The position numbers and the translations under genes were made by a program. A stretch of 64,000 nucleotides of DNA. It comes from Cardiobacterium sp. Marseille-Q4385. Lineage in GTDB: Bacteria > Pseudomonadota > Gammaproteobacteria > Cardiobacteriales > Cardiobacteriaceae. This document shows, in pieces, positions 17,473-25,427 of the stretch. Location of the stretch: positions 186,001 to 250,000 of the forward strand of contig NZ_OU745373.1 in assembly GCF_916618745.1 (NCBI RefSeq). The letters are read 5' to 3'. The stretch's first letter is position 1. Each line of letters starts with the position of its first letter. The notes beneath the pieces were generated by a model. It worked only from the letters and a program-made list of their open reading frames with translations. It did no database searches and had not been told where the DNA came from.

Positions 17473-18969
17473 ATGACCCTCGCCACCGTTTACACCCGCG
17501 CCCCCCTCAGCATGCACGCGCCGCTGGTGCGCGTCGAAGTCCACCTCGCGGGCGGCCTGCCGGCCATGACCCTGGTCGGCCTGCCGGAAAAAGCCGTCAA
17601 AGAAAGCAAAGACCGCGTCCGTGCCGCCATCATCAACAGCGGCTTCGAATTCCCCTCCAAACACATCACCATCAACCTCGCCCCGGCGGAACTGCCGAAA
17701 GATGGCGCCAGATACGACCTCGCCATCGCCCTCGGCATCCTCATCGCTTCCGACCAACTGCCCGCCGACGACATCGCCCAATACGAATTTCACGGCGAAC
17801 TCGCCCTCAGCGGCGCACTGCGCCCCGTCGGCGGCATCCTGCCCTGCGCACTCGCCGCCACGGACGCGCACCGCCGCATCATCACCGCGCCGGACAACCA
17901 CCACGAAGCCGCGCTCGTCGCCGCCGAAAACGTCCACAGCGCGGAAAGCCTCGCCGAAATCGCCGCCGTCCTGCACCGCCGCCAGGACTGGCCACCGCCA
18001 CCACCACCGCCCATCCGCCCGCCGCGCAGCTATCCCGATTACGCCGACGTCATCGGCCAGCACCAAGCCAAACGCGCCCTGCTCGTCGCCGCCAGCGGCG
18101 GCCACCACGTCCTGATGAGCGGCCCGCCCGGCACCGGCAAATCCATGCTGGCGCAACGCTTCCCCGGCATCCTACCGCCGATGGACGAACGCGAAGCCAT
18201 CGAAAGCGCCGCCGTGCGCTCGCTGGCGGGCAGCTTCAGCCCCGCCGACTGGCGTATCCGCCCCTACCGCGCCCCGCACCACAGCAGCTCATCCAGCGCC
18301 CTCGTCGGCGGTGGCACCATCCCCCGTCCTGGCGAAATCAGCCTCGCCCACCACGGCGTCCTTTTCTTGGACGAACTGCCCGAATACGACCGCCGCGTCC
18401 TCGAAATGCTGCGCGAACCGCTGGAAAACGGCCACATCACCATCAGCCGCGCCGCGATGAAAAGCGACTTCCCCGCCCGCTTCCAGCTCATCGCTGCCAT
18501 GAACCCCTGCCCCTGCGGCTACCACGGCGACCCCGAACGCGCCTGCAGCGACACCCCCGACCAAATCGCGCGCTACCGCCAGAAAATCTCCGGCCCGCTG
18601 CTCGACCGTATCGACATCCACCTCACCGTCGCCCGCCTCACCCCGGCACAACTGCGCGAACAACAACAAGCCCACCCCGAAACCAGCGCCGACCTGCGCG
18701 CCCAAAGCACTGCCGCGCGCCGCATCCAGCTCGAACGCCAGGGACGGCCCAACGCCGCCCTTAACGGCAGCCTGCTGGAACGCCACCTGCACGCCGAAGC
18801 GGACGTATTGCCGCTCCTCGACCGCGCCGCCGAACGCATGCACCTCTCCATGCGCAGCTACCAGCGCATCCTCAAAGTCGCGCGCAGCATCGCCGACCTC
18901 GCCGCCAGCCCAACCGTGAGCCGCCAACACCTCGCCGAAGCCCTGCAATACCGGGGCGGCAGCGTATGA
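17473..18969 (+). CDS. comM: ComM-type AAA+ ATPase (YifB family, Mg-chelatase-like)
   Basis: 498 residues. ComM is a hexameric helicase that promotes branch migration during natural transformation in Haemophilus and Vibrio. An N-terminal Lon-like fold (about 1-170) includes GLPEKAVKESKDRVRAA; Walker A GPPGTGKS begins at G217, Walker B is LFLDELPE, and a zinc-finger-like MNPCPCGYHGD lies near 340. It overlaps recF by four bases. Its presence fits a naturally competent organism, relevant to the uptake-like repeats nearby. Confidence 0.93.
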   Translation: MTLATVYTRAPLSMHAPLVRVEVHLAGGLPAMTLVGLPEKAVKESKDRVRAAIINSGFEFPSKHITINLAPAELPKDGARYDLAIALGILIASDQLPADDIAQYEFHGELALSGALRPVGGILPCALAATDAHRRIITAPDNHHEAALVAAENVHSAESLAEIAAVLHRRQDWPPPPPPPIRPPRSYPDYADVIGQHQAKRALLVAASGGHHVLMSGPPGTGKSMLAQRFPGILPPMDEREAIESAAVRSLAGSFSPADWRIRPYRAPHHSSSSSALVGGGTIPRPGEISLAHHGVLFLDELPEYDRRVLEMLREPLENGHITISRAAMKSDFPARFQLIAAMNPCPCGYHGDPERACSDTPDQIARYRQKISGPLLDRIDIHLTVARLTPAQLREQQQAHPETSADLRAQSTAARRIQLERQGRPNAALNGSLLERHLHAEADVLPLLDRAAERMHLSMRSYQRILKVARSIADLAASPTVSRQHLAEALQYRGGSV

Positions 18970-20042
18970 GCCGCATCCGCCAACTGCGCCTGGATGGCAT
19001 CCGCAACCTCGTCACCGCCACCCTCGACCTGCACCCACGCTGCACCCTCATCAGCGGCGACAACGGTAGCGGCAAAACCGCCCTGCTCGAAGCCCTCTAC
19101 CTCCTGGGGCGCGGCAAAAGCTTCCGCGAAAACCAGACCCGCCACCTCATCAACCACGACAAACCGCACCTGCGCCTCATCGCCCGCATCGAGCGCGACG
19201 GGCACGAACACCTGCTCGGCATCGAAAAAAGCGCGCGAGAACACCGCCTGCGCCTCGACGGCGAAAACCTCAAAACCCTGAGTGATCTTGCCGCCCTCAC
19301 CCCAAACCAAATACTCAACAGCGACAACTTCGCCCTCATCGACCAAGGCCCGGAACACCGCCGCCGCTACCTCGACTACGGCCTCTACTACCACAACCCC
19401 GCCTTCCTCCCCGACTGGCAGCGCTACAACTACGCCCTGAAAAACCGCAACGCCGCGCTGCGGCAAAACTGGCGCGCCGCCGATCTCGCGCCCTGGAACC
19501 ACATCCTTGGCGAAACCGGCAGCCGCATCGACACCTACCGCCGCGCCTACCTCGCCGCCCTCGAACAGGCACTCAATACCTACCACGCCGAACTCGGCGG
19601 CCTTGACCCCATCCACATCCACTACCAGCGCGGCTGGACAGGCGACGACCTCACCGCGCAACTCACCGCCAACAACGAACGCGACAGCCAGCTCAAACAC
19701 ACCCGCGACGGCATCCACCGCGCCGACATCCGCTTCCACGCAGACGGACGCGACATCGCGCACCACTACTCGCGTGGCCAGCAAAAGACCCTTATCTGCG
19801 CCCTCATCCTCGCACAGACCCGCCTGATTACCATCGACAACGGCAGCCACCCCGTTATCCTCATCGACGACATCGCCGCCGAACTTGACCGCCGCCGCCA
19901 GCACATGCTGCTAAACTTCCTTGCCGACAGCGGCGCACAGCTCTACATCACCCACATCGACGGCGACCTGCCACTGCCGGACACCCTCGCCGACCACCAG
20001 CACCTGCACATCGACGCAGGCCACATCACGGAAAAACCGTAG
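18966..20042 (+). CDS. recF: DNA replication and repair protein RecF
   Basis: 358 residues. SMC-like ATPase that loads RecA at gaps. Walker A GDNGSGKTALLEALYLLGRG is near residue 30, the DSDNFALI-type D-loop region is N-terminal-central, the signature YSRGQQKTLICALILAQ is near 265 and Walker B ILIDDIAAELD follows. In most bacteria recF lies in dnaA-dnaN-recF-gyrB; here it is coupled to comM instead, with no dnaN or gyrB in the window. Confidence 0.95.
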   Translation: MSRIRQLRLDGIRNLVTATLDLHPRCTLISGDNGSGKTALLEALYLLGRGKSFRENQTRHLINHDKPHLRLIARIERDGHEHLLGIEKSAREHRLRLDGENLKTLSDLAALTPNQILNSDNFALIDQGPEHRRRYLDYGLYYHNPAFLPDWQRYNYALKNRNAALRQNWRAADLAPWNHILGETGSRIDTYRRAYLAALEQALNTYHAELGGLDPIHIHYQRGWTGDDLTAQLTANNERDSQLKHTRDGIHRADIRFHADGRDIAHHYSRGQQKTLICALILAQTRLITIDNGSHPVILIDDIAAELDRRRQHMLLNFLADSGAQLYITHIDGDLPLPDTLADHQHLHIDAGHITEKP

Positions 20043-20150
20043 CCGCGCCGCTACCCGATAATGCCTGCCGGCGGCCACCCTAACGGGACAGCGCCAAGCA
20101 GGCATTAGGTGTCATCTTGGTAAGCAGAGAAGCCTTTAGATAAAAAGAAA

Positions 20151-20861
20151 GGGGCTGTACTGATTAGCAGATATGTTACCCTCCGAAAATGAAGATAACG
20201 CACTGCAAATTAAAGAAAAAAGTACAGAAAGAACTACTCCGTTTTTTGTGCTAGAAGTTACTGCACGTTCCGCCGCTGATATTTTGGGTATCCATCCCAA
20301 TTCGGCAGTCCTGTTCTACCGCAAAATCCGTATGGTCATCAGCCATCGTTTGACCTTGGCTGCCGATGAAGTTTTCGATGGTTCTGTCGAATTGGACGAA
20401 AGCTATTTCGGCGGACATCGCAAGGGCAGACGTGGTCGCGGTGCGGCAGGAAAAGTTGTTGTCTTCGGCATTCTGAAACGCAACGGACGGGTCTATACAG
20501 TTGTCGTAGATAATGTCAAATCTGAAAGCTTACTACCTGTTATCAAGAAGAAAATCATGCCTGACAGTATTGTTTATACAGGCAGCCTGAGCAGTTATGA
20601 CAAACTGGATGTGAGCGGTTTTATCCATCACCGCATCAACCATTCCAAAGCGTTTGCCGAGCGCCAGAATCATATCAACGGCATTGAAAATTTTTGGAAC
20701 CAGGCGAAGCGTGTACTGCGCAAATACAACGGCATTGACCGCAAATCTTTCCCGCTGTTCTTGAAAGAATGTGAATTTCGGTTTAACTTCGGTACGCCGT
20801 CCTAGCAGCTTAAAATCCTGCGGGATTAGTGTGAAATTTAGGGCTAATCTAGTACAGCCCC
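20151..20861 (+). mobile_element. IS1016-type insertion sequence (IS1595 family), decayed
   Basis: The left end GGGGCTGTACTGATTAGC (20151-20168) matches the inverted right end GGGGCTGTACTAGATTAGCC (20842-20861) with one base missing. Total 711 bp, the normal size for IS1016. The eight bases outside each end (AAAAGAAA and AAATTATT) are not duplicates, so either the target duplication has decayed or flanking DNA was rearranged. Confidence 0.88.
20189..20841 (+). pseudogene. IS1016-type transposase, inactivated
   Basis: The native start is ATG 20189, reading MKITHCKLKKKVQKELLR, which runs into a stop because the T-run at 20242-20247 has six Ts where seven keep the frame. After it the frame continues as FFVLEVTARSAADILG and VELDESYFGGHRKG to the C-terminus. 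The second catalytic Asp (expected YTD) is Gly in SIVYTGSLSSYD at about 20577-20588, and TAG stops at 20803-20805 and 20827-20829 replace expected Lys and Trp codons before the natural end at 20841. The comparison consensus is from memory of IS1016 transposases. An unbroken frame from 20173 gives a misleading 210-residue product. Confidence 0.82.
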
Positions 20862-20884
20862 AAATTATTCTTGCTGTAGGAGAG

Positions 20885-20983
20885 TTATATAAAATTCCTG
20901 CAATATTCAGATACTCTATCCTCACCGAGTAATATGCGATAGTTGTTGAACATATCTTTAATGTCTTATACTGTCATTTCCAT
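20885..20983 (-). pseudogene. Broken gene start behind the lipoprotein gene
   Basis: Downstream of the 21001-21861 gene, the minus strand has a strong AGGAGAT ribosome binding site (20988-20994) and ATG at 20983. It reads MEMTV, a TAA stop, then DIKDMFNNYRILLGEDRV and on to a second TAA at 20885; the IS1016 element lies 24 bases further. The spacing mirrors the lipoprotein-to-RTX junction at 50985/50988, so this may be the remnant of a payload gene cut by the insertion. The reading is short and the interpretation tentative. Confidence 0.4.
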
Positions 20984-21000
20984 TATTATCTCCTATAGAA

Positions 21001-21861
21001 TTAATGTGTTAAAGTGGATGAGACGCTAAGTACAAAATAAAATTGACTATTGCTATTCCATCCATTACCTCTTTCAAAAAAACGAATATGCTTGTAACGG
21101 ATTCCTTTATAAGACTCAATAGGTTTCTCTCTATCGATCCAAACATAGGGAGCCCTAAATAGCGGTAATATATGACCACTTTTTATAGGGTCAATATGTC
21201 CGTTAGACCTTATGTCGATAAAGTATTTATCTAAAATGGGAGAGGGATTAAAAAATTTATCTTGACCTTCAACTCTAATAGACATAGAGCTATTAGATGG
21301 AATATAATATATTAAAAATTTATAATTATTTTTTGGGAGAATATTAGATATATATATTGTACTTATGTCATTGATTCCCCAATGTTCTGGTAATTTTTTA
21401 TAAAGTTTTGTTTTTTCTCCTTCTTTTTCTATGTCAAACTCCCAAGGGTCTATGATAGATAGTGGTATTCTGCCATGAGTCTCCCAATATGAGATTCCAT
21501 GAAAGTAGCAGGTTATATTGTCATGATTATAAAAATCTCGTCCTTTATTCTGTGCATTTTTGGCGAAGAAAAACATATTTTCAATCAATTGTTCCCTGGT
21601 TTGTGCAGGTGAGATGCCCTTCGGACATTCATGCAGTGTTTTTGCATCCGCTTCCGGTGAATGTCGCCCGCTGGTAGGTTTTTTGTCTGGTGCGGATACG
21701 CCATCCGATACGCGACTCTTTGCCATATTTCCTGACAAATCTACTGCTTTTACAGCTTCTTCTGCTTGCGCGTTATCACATACGGCAAGTATGGCGATGG
21801 TGGCGAACCCTACGGCAAGAAGCAGCGGCTTGCGGGTGGTCTTGGTCGGTTGGTTTGTCAT
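21001..21861 (-). CDS. AT-rich predicted lipoprotein sharing its leader with 49996-50985
   Basis: 286 residues. The N-terminus MTNQPTKTTRKPLLLAVG continues into ATIAILAVC with Cys then Asp, a lipoprotein signal whose +2 Asp would favour inner-membrane retention. The first 25 residues and 200 bp of upstream DNA match the lipoprotein at 49996, but the mature part (aromatic- and isoleucine-rich, strongly AT-rich) has no likeness to it and I recognise no family. Flanked by IS1016 and IS481 relics and by a broken gene start, so the locus looks like a decayed cassette. Confidence 0.72.
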   Translation of the reverse strand: MTNQPTKTTRKPLLLAVGFATIAILAVCDNAQAEEAVKAVDLSGNMAKSRVSDGVSAPDKKPTSGRHSPEADAKTLHECPKGISPAQTREQLIENMFFFAKNAQNKGRDFYNHDNITCYFHGISYWETHGRIPLSIIDPWEFDIEKEGEKTKLYKKLPEHWGINDISTIYISNILPKNNYKFLIYYIPSNSSMSIRVEGQDKFFNPSPILDKYFIDIRSNGHIDPIKSGHILPLFRAPYVWIDREKPIESYKGIRYKHIRFFERGNGWNSNSQFYFVLSVSSTLTH

Positions 21862-22070
21862 GTGGTGTCCTTAGATATTTGTCTTTCAAGAGCACAACGT
21901 GTTGTTATGTGGGTTTTGTGTTGCTTTTTGGGAAACTGTACGGCTCCGTTGCGGCTCTTGTAAAGAGTTTGCCATGTGCGTTTTGGCGCATTTGTGGCAA
22001 AGCTCACGGGGTGTCTTTGCTGCGGCTTTTGTCGCGTGCGGAAGTTGCCGAAAAGCGGGAAGCCGACGCT
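21830..22070 (-). repeat. Duplicated leader cassette, copy 1
   Basis: About 200 bp of upstream DNA plus the start of the signal peptide match 49786-50035 at most positions, including CGCACGCGACAAAAGCCGCA, GAGCTTTGCCACAAATGCG, the palindrome at 21893-21906 and GACACCACATGACAAACCA. The copies diverge beyond the signal peptide and upstream of about 22070. Confidence 0.85.
21893..21906. promoter_or_regulatory. Conserved palindrome, candidate operator
   Basis: CACAACGTGTTGTT with the symmetric core ACAACNNGTTGT. It lies 31 bases before the ATG, the same distance and nearly the same sequence as at 49951-49964, within the duplicated leader. Regulator unknown. Confidence 0.4.
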
Positions 22071-22124
22071 GACGAGATGGTCATCGCCGCACGGCACAGA
22101 TACGCGATTTCTGCGTTGCGGAGT

Positions 22125-22301
22125 ACGCTTTGGACTGTTCTTCGGGCGGTCGTCCATATCATCGCGGTTGAGCCATTTAGACGGTCTTGCAGCTGACGCC
22201 GCAGCGGCGCGCGAGTTCGCTGATGTTGGCATCTGGCTTACGGGCGAAGGTAACGAGTTCTGTGCGTTGTTTTCTTTCACGGTTTGGGTTCTCCAAGGCA
22301 T
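22125..22301 (-). pseudogene. IS481-type transposase N-terminus, relic
   Basis: From ATG 22301 the minus strand reads MPWRTQTVKE, shifts frame into QRTELVTFARKPDANISELA and RRCGVSCKTV, then shifts again into KWLNRDDMDDRPKNSP. This is the helix-turn-helix start of IS481-family transposases. At least two frameshifts and loss of the catalytic domain show it is dead. Confidence 0.6.
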
Positions 22302-22355
22302 GGGTTCTCCGTCGGTTGGGGCGGGCAAAGTGTTGCCCATGTCTTCGCACATAAG

Positions 22356-22385
22356 AAAAACCCCGCCGCAGCGGGGTTCTTTTTG
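22356..22385. terminator. Bidirectional terminator downstream of ppk2
   Basis: AAAAACCCCGC CGCA GCGGGGT then TCTTTTT. On the minus strand it ends the ppk2 transcript with TTTTTCTT a few bases after the stop codon. Confidence 0.8.
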
Positions 22386-22391
22386 GGTTCA

Positions 22392-23552
22392 TCAGCCGAG
22401 ATCCATCGCCGAACGCGGATGGCTGGGGTCCAGGCCGGTTTCGTACATCGCTCCGGCGCGCACGACGAGGAGCGGATCAATCGCGCCGATTTGTGCGTTG
22501 TCTTTTTCGTCATAGGGCACGCGGTGCAGGACGTAGCGCATCGCGTTCAGCCGCGCCCGTTTTTTGCAGTTGGATTTGACCACAATCCACGGGCTTTCCG
22601 CCGTGTCGGTGTGGAAGAACATCGCTTCTTTCGCGGCGGTGTAGTCCTCCCATTTATCGACCGAGGCTTTATCCATCGGGCTAAGTTTCCATTGTTTGAG
22701 CGGGTGTGCTTCGCGCTCTTTGAAGCGGCGGCGCTGTTCGTCCTGGCTGACGGAGAACCAGAATTTGATGAGGATGATGCCGCTTCGGACCAGGTTGCGC
22801 TCGAAGTCGGGCACTTCGCGCATGAATTCGTCGTATTCAGCGTCGGTGCAGAAGCCCATGACGCGCTCAACCCCGGCGCGGTTGTACCAGGAGCGGTCGA
22901 AAAGGACGATTTCCCCTTTCGTCGGCAGGTGCTTGATGTAGCGCTGGAAGTACCATTGTCCCTGTTCTTCCGAGGTCGGTTTTTCGAGGGCGACCACGCG
23001 GGCGCCACGCGGGTTCATGTGCTCCATGAAGCGCTTGATGGTGCCGCCTTTGCCCGCCGCATCGCGGCCTTCAAAGAGGATGACGACGCGCTGCCCGGTT
23101 TCTTTCACCCATTTTTGCAGTTTGAGCAGCTCGACTTGCAGGTGGTATTTCTGCTTTTCGTAGTTTTTGCGGCTCATGCGGTTTTTGTACGGATAGACGC
23201 CTTCGCGCCAGCCTTCGACCAGTTCGTCATCGGCGCGCACGGCGGTCGCCGGCGGCTGTGTGCTGCTGTGTTTCTGGAACAGCGCCTGCACCCGCGCGAG
23301 TTCATCCGGCGAGAAGCTGGCGAGAACGGTGTCGAGGTAGCTACCCGGCGCACCGACGCGGCCATCGGCGATGTCGCGCAGGATGATGTCGCTCAAGGCT
23401 TCGGCGTGGTGATCTTCGGCGCGCTGCATTTTGGTGCTGATTTCGTGGGCTTCGACTTGCGGCGCGGGAGCCTTGTTGATGGGTTCGATATCGATGACGA
23501 CGTCTTCGCTCGGTTTCTTGCGGCGCACGGGGGCTTTTTTCACGGTTGTCAT
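22392..23552 (-). CDS. ppk2: Polyphosphate kinase 2
   Basis: 386 residues. PPK2 enzymes use polyphosphate to phosphorylate nucleotides (or the reverse). Walker A EGRDAAGKGG is at 161-170, Walker B and lid LFDRSWYNRAGVE start near 217 with D219, and the conserved KFWFSVSQDEQ block follows. The first 100 residues are a charged extension longer than in the minimal PPK2 core. The yqhA-like gene lies nine bases upstream on the same strand. A strong terminator follows the stop. Confidence 0.93.
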   Translation of the reverse strand: MTTVKKAPVRRKKPSEDVVIDIEPINKAPAPQVEAHEISTKMQRAEDHHAEALSDIILRDIADGRVGAPGSYLDTVLASFSPDELARVQALFQKHSSTQPPATAVRADDELVEGWREGVYPYKNRMSRKNYEKQKYHLQVELLKLQKWVKETGQRVVILFEGRDAAGKGGTIKRFMEHMNPRGARVVALEKPTSEEQGQWYFQRYIKHLPTKGEIVLFDRSWYNRAGVERVMGFCTDAEYDEFMREVPDFERNLVRSGIILIKFWFSVSQDEQRRRFKEREAHPLKQWKLSPMDKASVDKWEDYTAAKEAMFFHTDTAESPWIVVKSNCKKRARLNAMRYVLHRVPYDEKDNAQIGAIDPLLVVRAGAMYETGLDPSHPRSAMDLG

Positions 23553-23561
23553 GGGGTGTCC

Positions 23562-24095
23562 TTAGTGATGAGGTTGGGCGGCGTGGTGGTTGCTGTTGAT
23601 GATTTTGTCAGTGTAAGCCATCGCCAGCGCCGAGAGCAGGAAGGTGAGGTGCAAAAGGATTTGCCACTGGATTTTCTCCGCCGGTATCGCGCTGGCGTTG
23701 ATAAAGGTTTGCAGCAGGTGGATGGAAGAGATGCTGATAATCGCCATCGAGAGTTTGACTTTGAGCACCGAGGCGTTGACGTGGTCCAGCCATTCCGGCT
23801 GGTCAGGGTGGTTGTCGGTGTTGAGGCGCGAGACGAAGGTTTCGTAGCCGCCGACGATGACCATCAGCAGGAGGTTGGCGATCATCACCACGTCGATGAG
23901 GTTAAGGACCGCAAGCATGATGGCGTTTTCATCCATGACGCCGAGGTTGACGATGAGGTGCCACAGCGCTTTCAAAAATTTCCAGGCGTAAATCATCTGC
24001 ACGACGATCAGGCCGAGGTAAATCGGCAACTGTATCCAGCGGCTGGCGAAAATGATGCGGGCGATGGGGTTGGGGTGGGAAGGCACCGGGTTCAT
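23562..24095 (-). CDS. YqhA family (TIGR00645) inner-membrane protein
   Basis: 177 residues from ATG 24095 (upstream frame lacks family similarity; AGGAGAAACC precedes this ATG). Four hydrophobic segments, with the family features FASRWIQLPIYLGLI near the start, ANLLLMVIVGGYETFVS in the middle, and KLSMAIISISSIHLLQTFI towards the end. Function not established. Ends nine bases before ppk2, so the two probably share a transcript. Confidence 0.88.
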   Translation of the reverse strand: MNPVPSHPNPIARIIFASRWIQLPIYLGLIVVQMIYAWKFLKALWHLIVNLGVMDENAIMLAVLNLIDVVMIANLLLMVIVGGYETFVSRLNTDNHPDQPEWLDHVNASVLKVKLSMAIISISSIHLLQTFINASAIPAEKIQWQILLHLTFLLSALAMAYTDKIINSNHHAAQPHH

Positions 24096-24150
24096 GGTTT
24101 CTCCTGAAAAAGCGGGCATCGTACGGGATTTGCCGAGTGAGACAAAGGCA

Positions 24151-24633
24151 TCAGCGGGCACTAAACCAGCGTTGCAGATCGGCGGTATCCAGCATCCCCG
24201 CCTTGCGTTCGAGAATCTGGCCGTCGCGGCCAATCAGATAATTGGTCGGTGTGCCGTTGACGCGGTAACGCTCCGCCGTCACCCCCATCTGGTCGGCGGC
24301 AAGCGGCAGCGTCAGGCCGCGCTGCGTGGCCAGTGCTTGCAGGGTCTTGCCATCTGCGCCATCAATATTGACCGCGAGCACGTCCACCGCCTGCGGACGC
24401 GCCGCCTGCAAATCCTGAATCTCGCGCAATTCCTTGATGCACATGCCGCAGGTCGCCGACCAGAAATTCAGAATCAGCGGCCGCTCGGCCTGCGTGGGCA
24501 AGGACACCACTTCATCATGCGGCCCCAGCGCGAGAATCGGCGGCGCGGGCTGGCCCGTTTCCGCTTTCGCGACCTCTTCCTGCCCGCAGGCGGCAAGCAG
24601 GAACGCGCAACACAACATCCAGACAGATTTCAT
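24151..24633 (-). CDS. TlpA/ResA-like thioredoxin-fold lipoprotein
   Basis: 160 residues. Lipobox LLAAC with the lipidated Cys at 16, then a thioredoxin fold with redox motif C62-G-M-C65 (SATCGMC) and a cis-Pro region GTPTNYLIG. Members reduce disulfides in the periplasm, often for cytochrome c maturation or copper handling. It is divergent from the copper-storage-like gene at 24823, sharing the intergenic region, which could hint at linked metal or redox control. Confidence 0.88.
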   Translation of the reverse strand: MKSVWMLCCAFLLAACGQEEVAKAETGQPAPPILALGPHDEVVSLPTQAERPLILNFWSATCGMCIKELREIQDLQAARPQAVDVLAVNIDGADGKTLQALATQRGLTLPLAADQMGVTAERYRVNGTPTNYLIGRDGQILERKAGMLDTADLQRWFSAR

Positions 24634-24743
24634 AACCTAAACCTCAATAAAAACGTAAACCTTAATAAAAAAGTGGCAGGCACATTAGGGAAACGGAAGA
24701 TAAACGTCAACCGCCATCGATACCTACATTTTGACGAATAAAA

Positions 24744-24772
24744 TTGAGAGAACAGGGGGACGCCGTTATACT
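24744..24772 (+). promoter_or_regulatory. Sigma-70-type promoter of the copper-storage gene
   Basis: TTGAGA (24744-24749), 17-bp spacer, TATACT (24767-24772), 50 bases before the ATG at 24823, which has a CGGAGAAC ribosome binding site. Confidence 0.65.
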
Positions 24773-24822
24773 GCGCCGCCCCAAAAACGGGGACTTATTC
24801 CAACATCATTCCGGAGAACAAC

Positions 24823-25281
24823 ATGGAACGCAGAACATTCATCGGCGCCGCTGCCGCCACCCTCGCCCTCTCTGCCGCCGCGACCGCCGCTGCCGAAGAA
24901 CACACCCACGCTCACGCTCATGCCCACGGCGCCGCTGCTGCCACCGGCAAAGTTAACGAAGACCTGCTCAAAGCTACCGCTGCCTGTCTTGCTGCTGGCC
25001 GCGTCTGCCTCAACCACTGCATCAACCAGCTTGCCGCCGGCGACAAAACCATGGAAGCCTGCGCCAAAGCCGTCAACCAAATGCTGGCCTTGTGCGATGC
25101 GACCAACAACCTCGCCGCCCAAAACGCCCCCCTGCTGGCTGCCGTCGCCAAACAATGCGCCGAAGCCTGCAAGCAATGCGCCGAGGCCTGCAAAGAACAC
25201 GCTGATCACCACGCCGAGTGCAAGGCCTGCCACGAAGCCTGCCTCGAATGTGCTGACGCTTGCAACAAAGCAGCCGCTTGA
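24823..25281 (+). CDS. Tat-exported four-helix copper-storage protein (Csp1-like)
   Basis: 152 residues. ERRTFIGAAAATLALSAAAT is a twin-arginine signal. A His-rich HTHAHAHAHG follows, then a four-helix bundle with 14 cysteines, many as CxxxC and CxxC (KQCAEACKQCAEAC and ECKACHEACLECADAC). Csp1 of Methylosinus binds 13 Cu(I) ions in the bundle core through such cysteines; the length and Tat signal match. Expected to sequester Cu(I) in the periplasm. Confidence 0.88.
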   Translation: MERRTFIGAAAATLALSAAATAAAEEHTHAHAHAHGAAAATGKVNEDLLKATAACLAAGRVCLNHCINQLAAGDKTMEACAKAVNQMLALCDATNNLAAQNAPLLAAVAKQCAEACKQCAEACKEHADHHAECKACHEACLECADACNKAAA

Positions 25282-25298
25282 GCATCAAGCAGCACCCA

Positions 25299-25323
25299 AA
25301 ACCCACCGTCAGGCGGGTTTTTT
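25299..25323 (+). terminator. Terminator after the copper-storage gene
   Basis: AACCCACC GTCA GGCGGGTT followed by TTTT, 18 bases past the stop codon. Confidence 0.8.
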
Positions 25324-25392
25324 CTTGCCGGATGTTCACGGCCACAAGACGCCCGCGCAGCAGAACAAGACACTACCATCATCCGCTCCCCC

Positions 25393-25398
25393 TATAAT
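25393..25398 (+). promoter_or_regulatory. Candidate -10 box of msrAB
   Basis: TATAAT 30 bases before the msrAB start codon. No strong -35 is visible at 17 bp. Confidence 0.4.
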
Positions 25399-25427
25399 CC
25401 ACAGCGAACCCACACAAAACCACGAAT

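Noticed and set aside
16102..18156. 684-residue open frame opposite queA, ybaK and comM
   Set aside because: A shadow caused by high GC; it spans three well-supported genes on the other strand.
20143..20869. Eight-bp target duplication around IS1016
   Set aside because: The flanks AAAAGAAA and AAATTATT do not match.
21858..22352. 164-codon minus-strand frame upstream of the AT-rich lipoprotein
   Set aside because: It runs through a terminator, a frameshifted IS481 relic and the untranslated leader; no coherent protein.
22284..24107. 607-residue plus-strand frame across ppk2 and the yqhA-like gene
   Set aside because: Antisense shadow; both minus-strand genes have family motifs.
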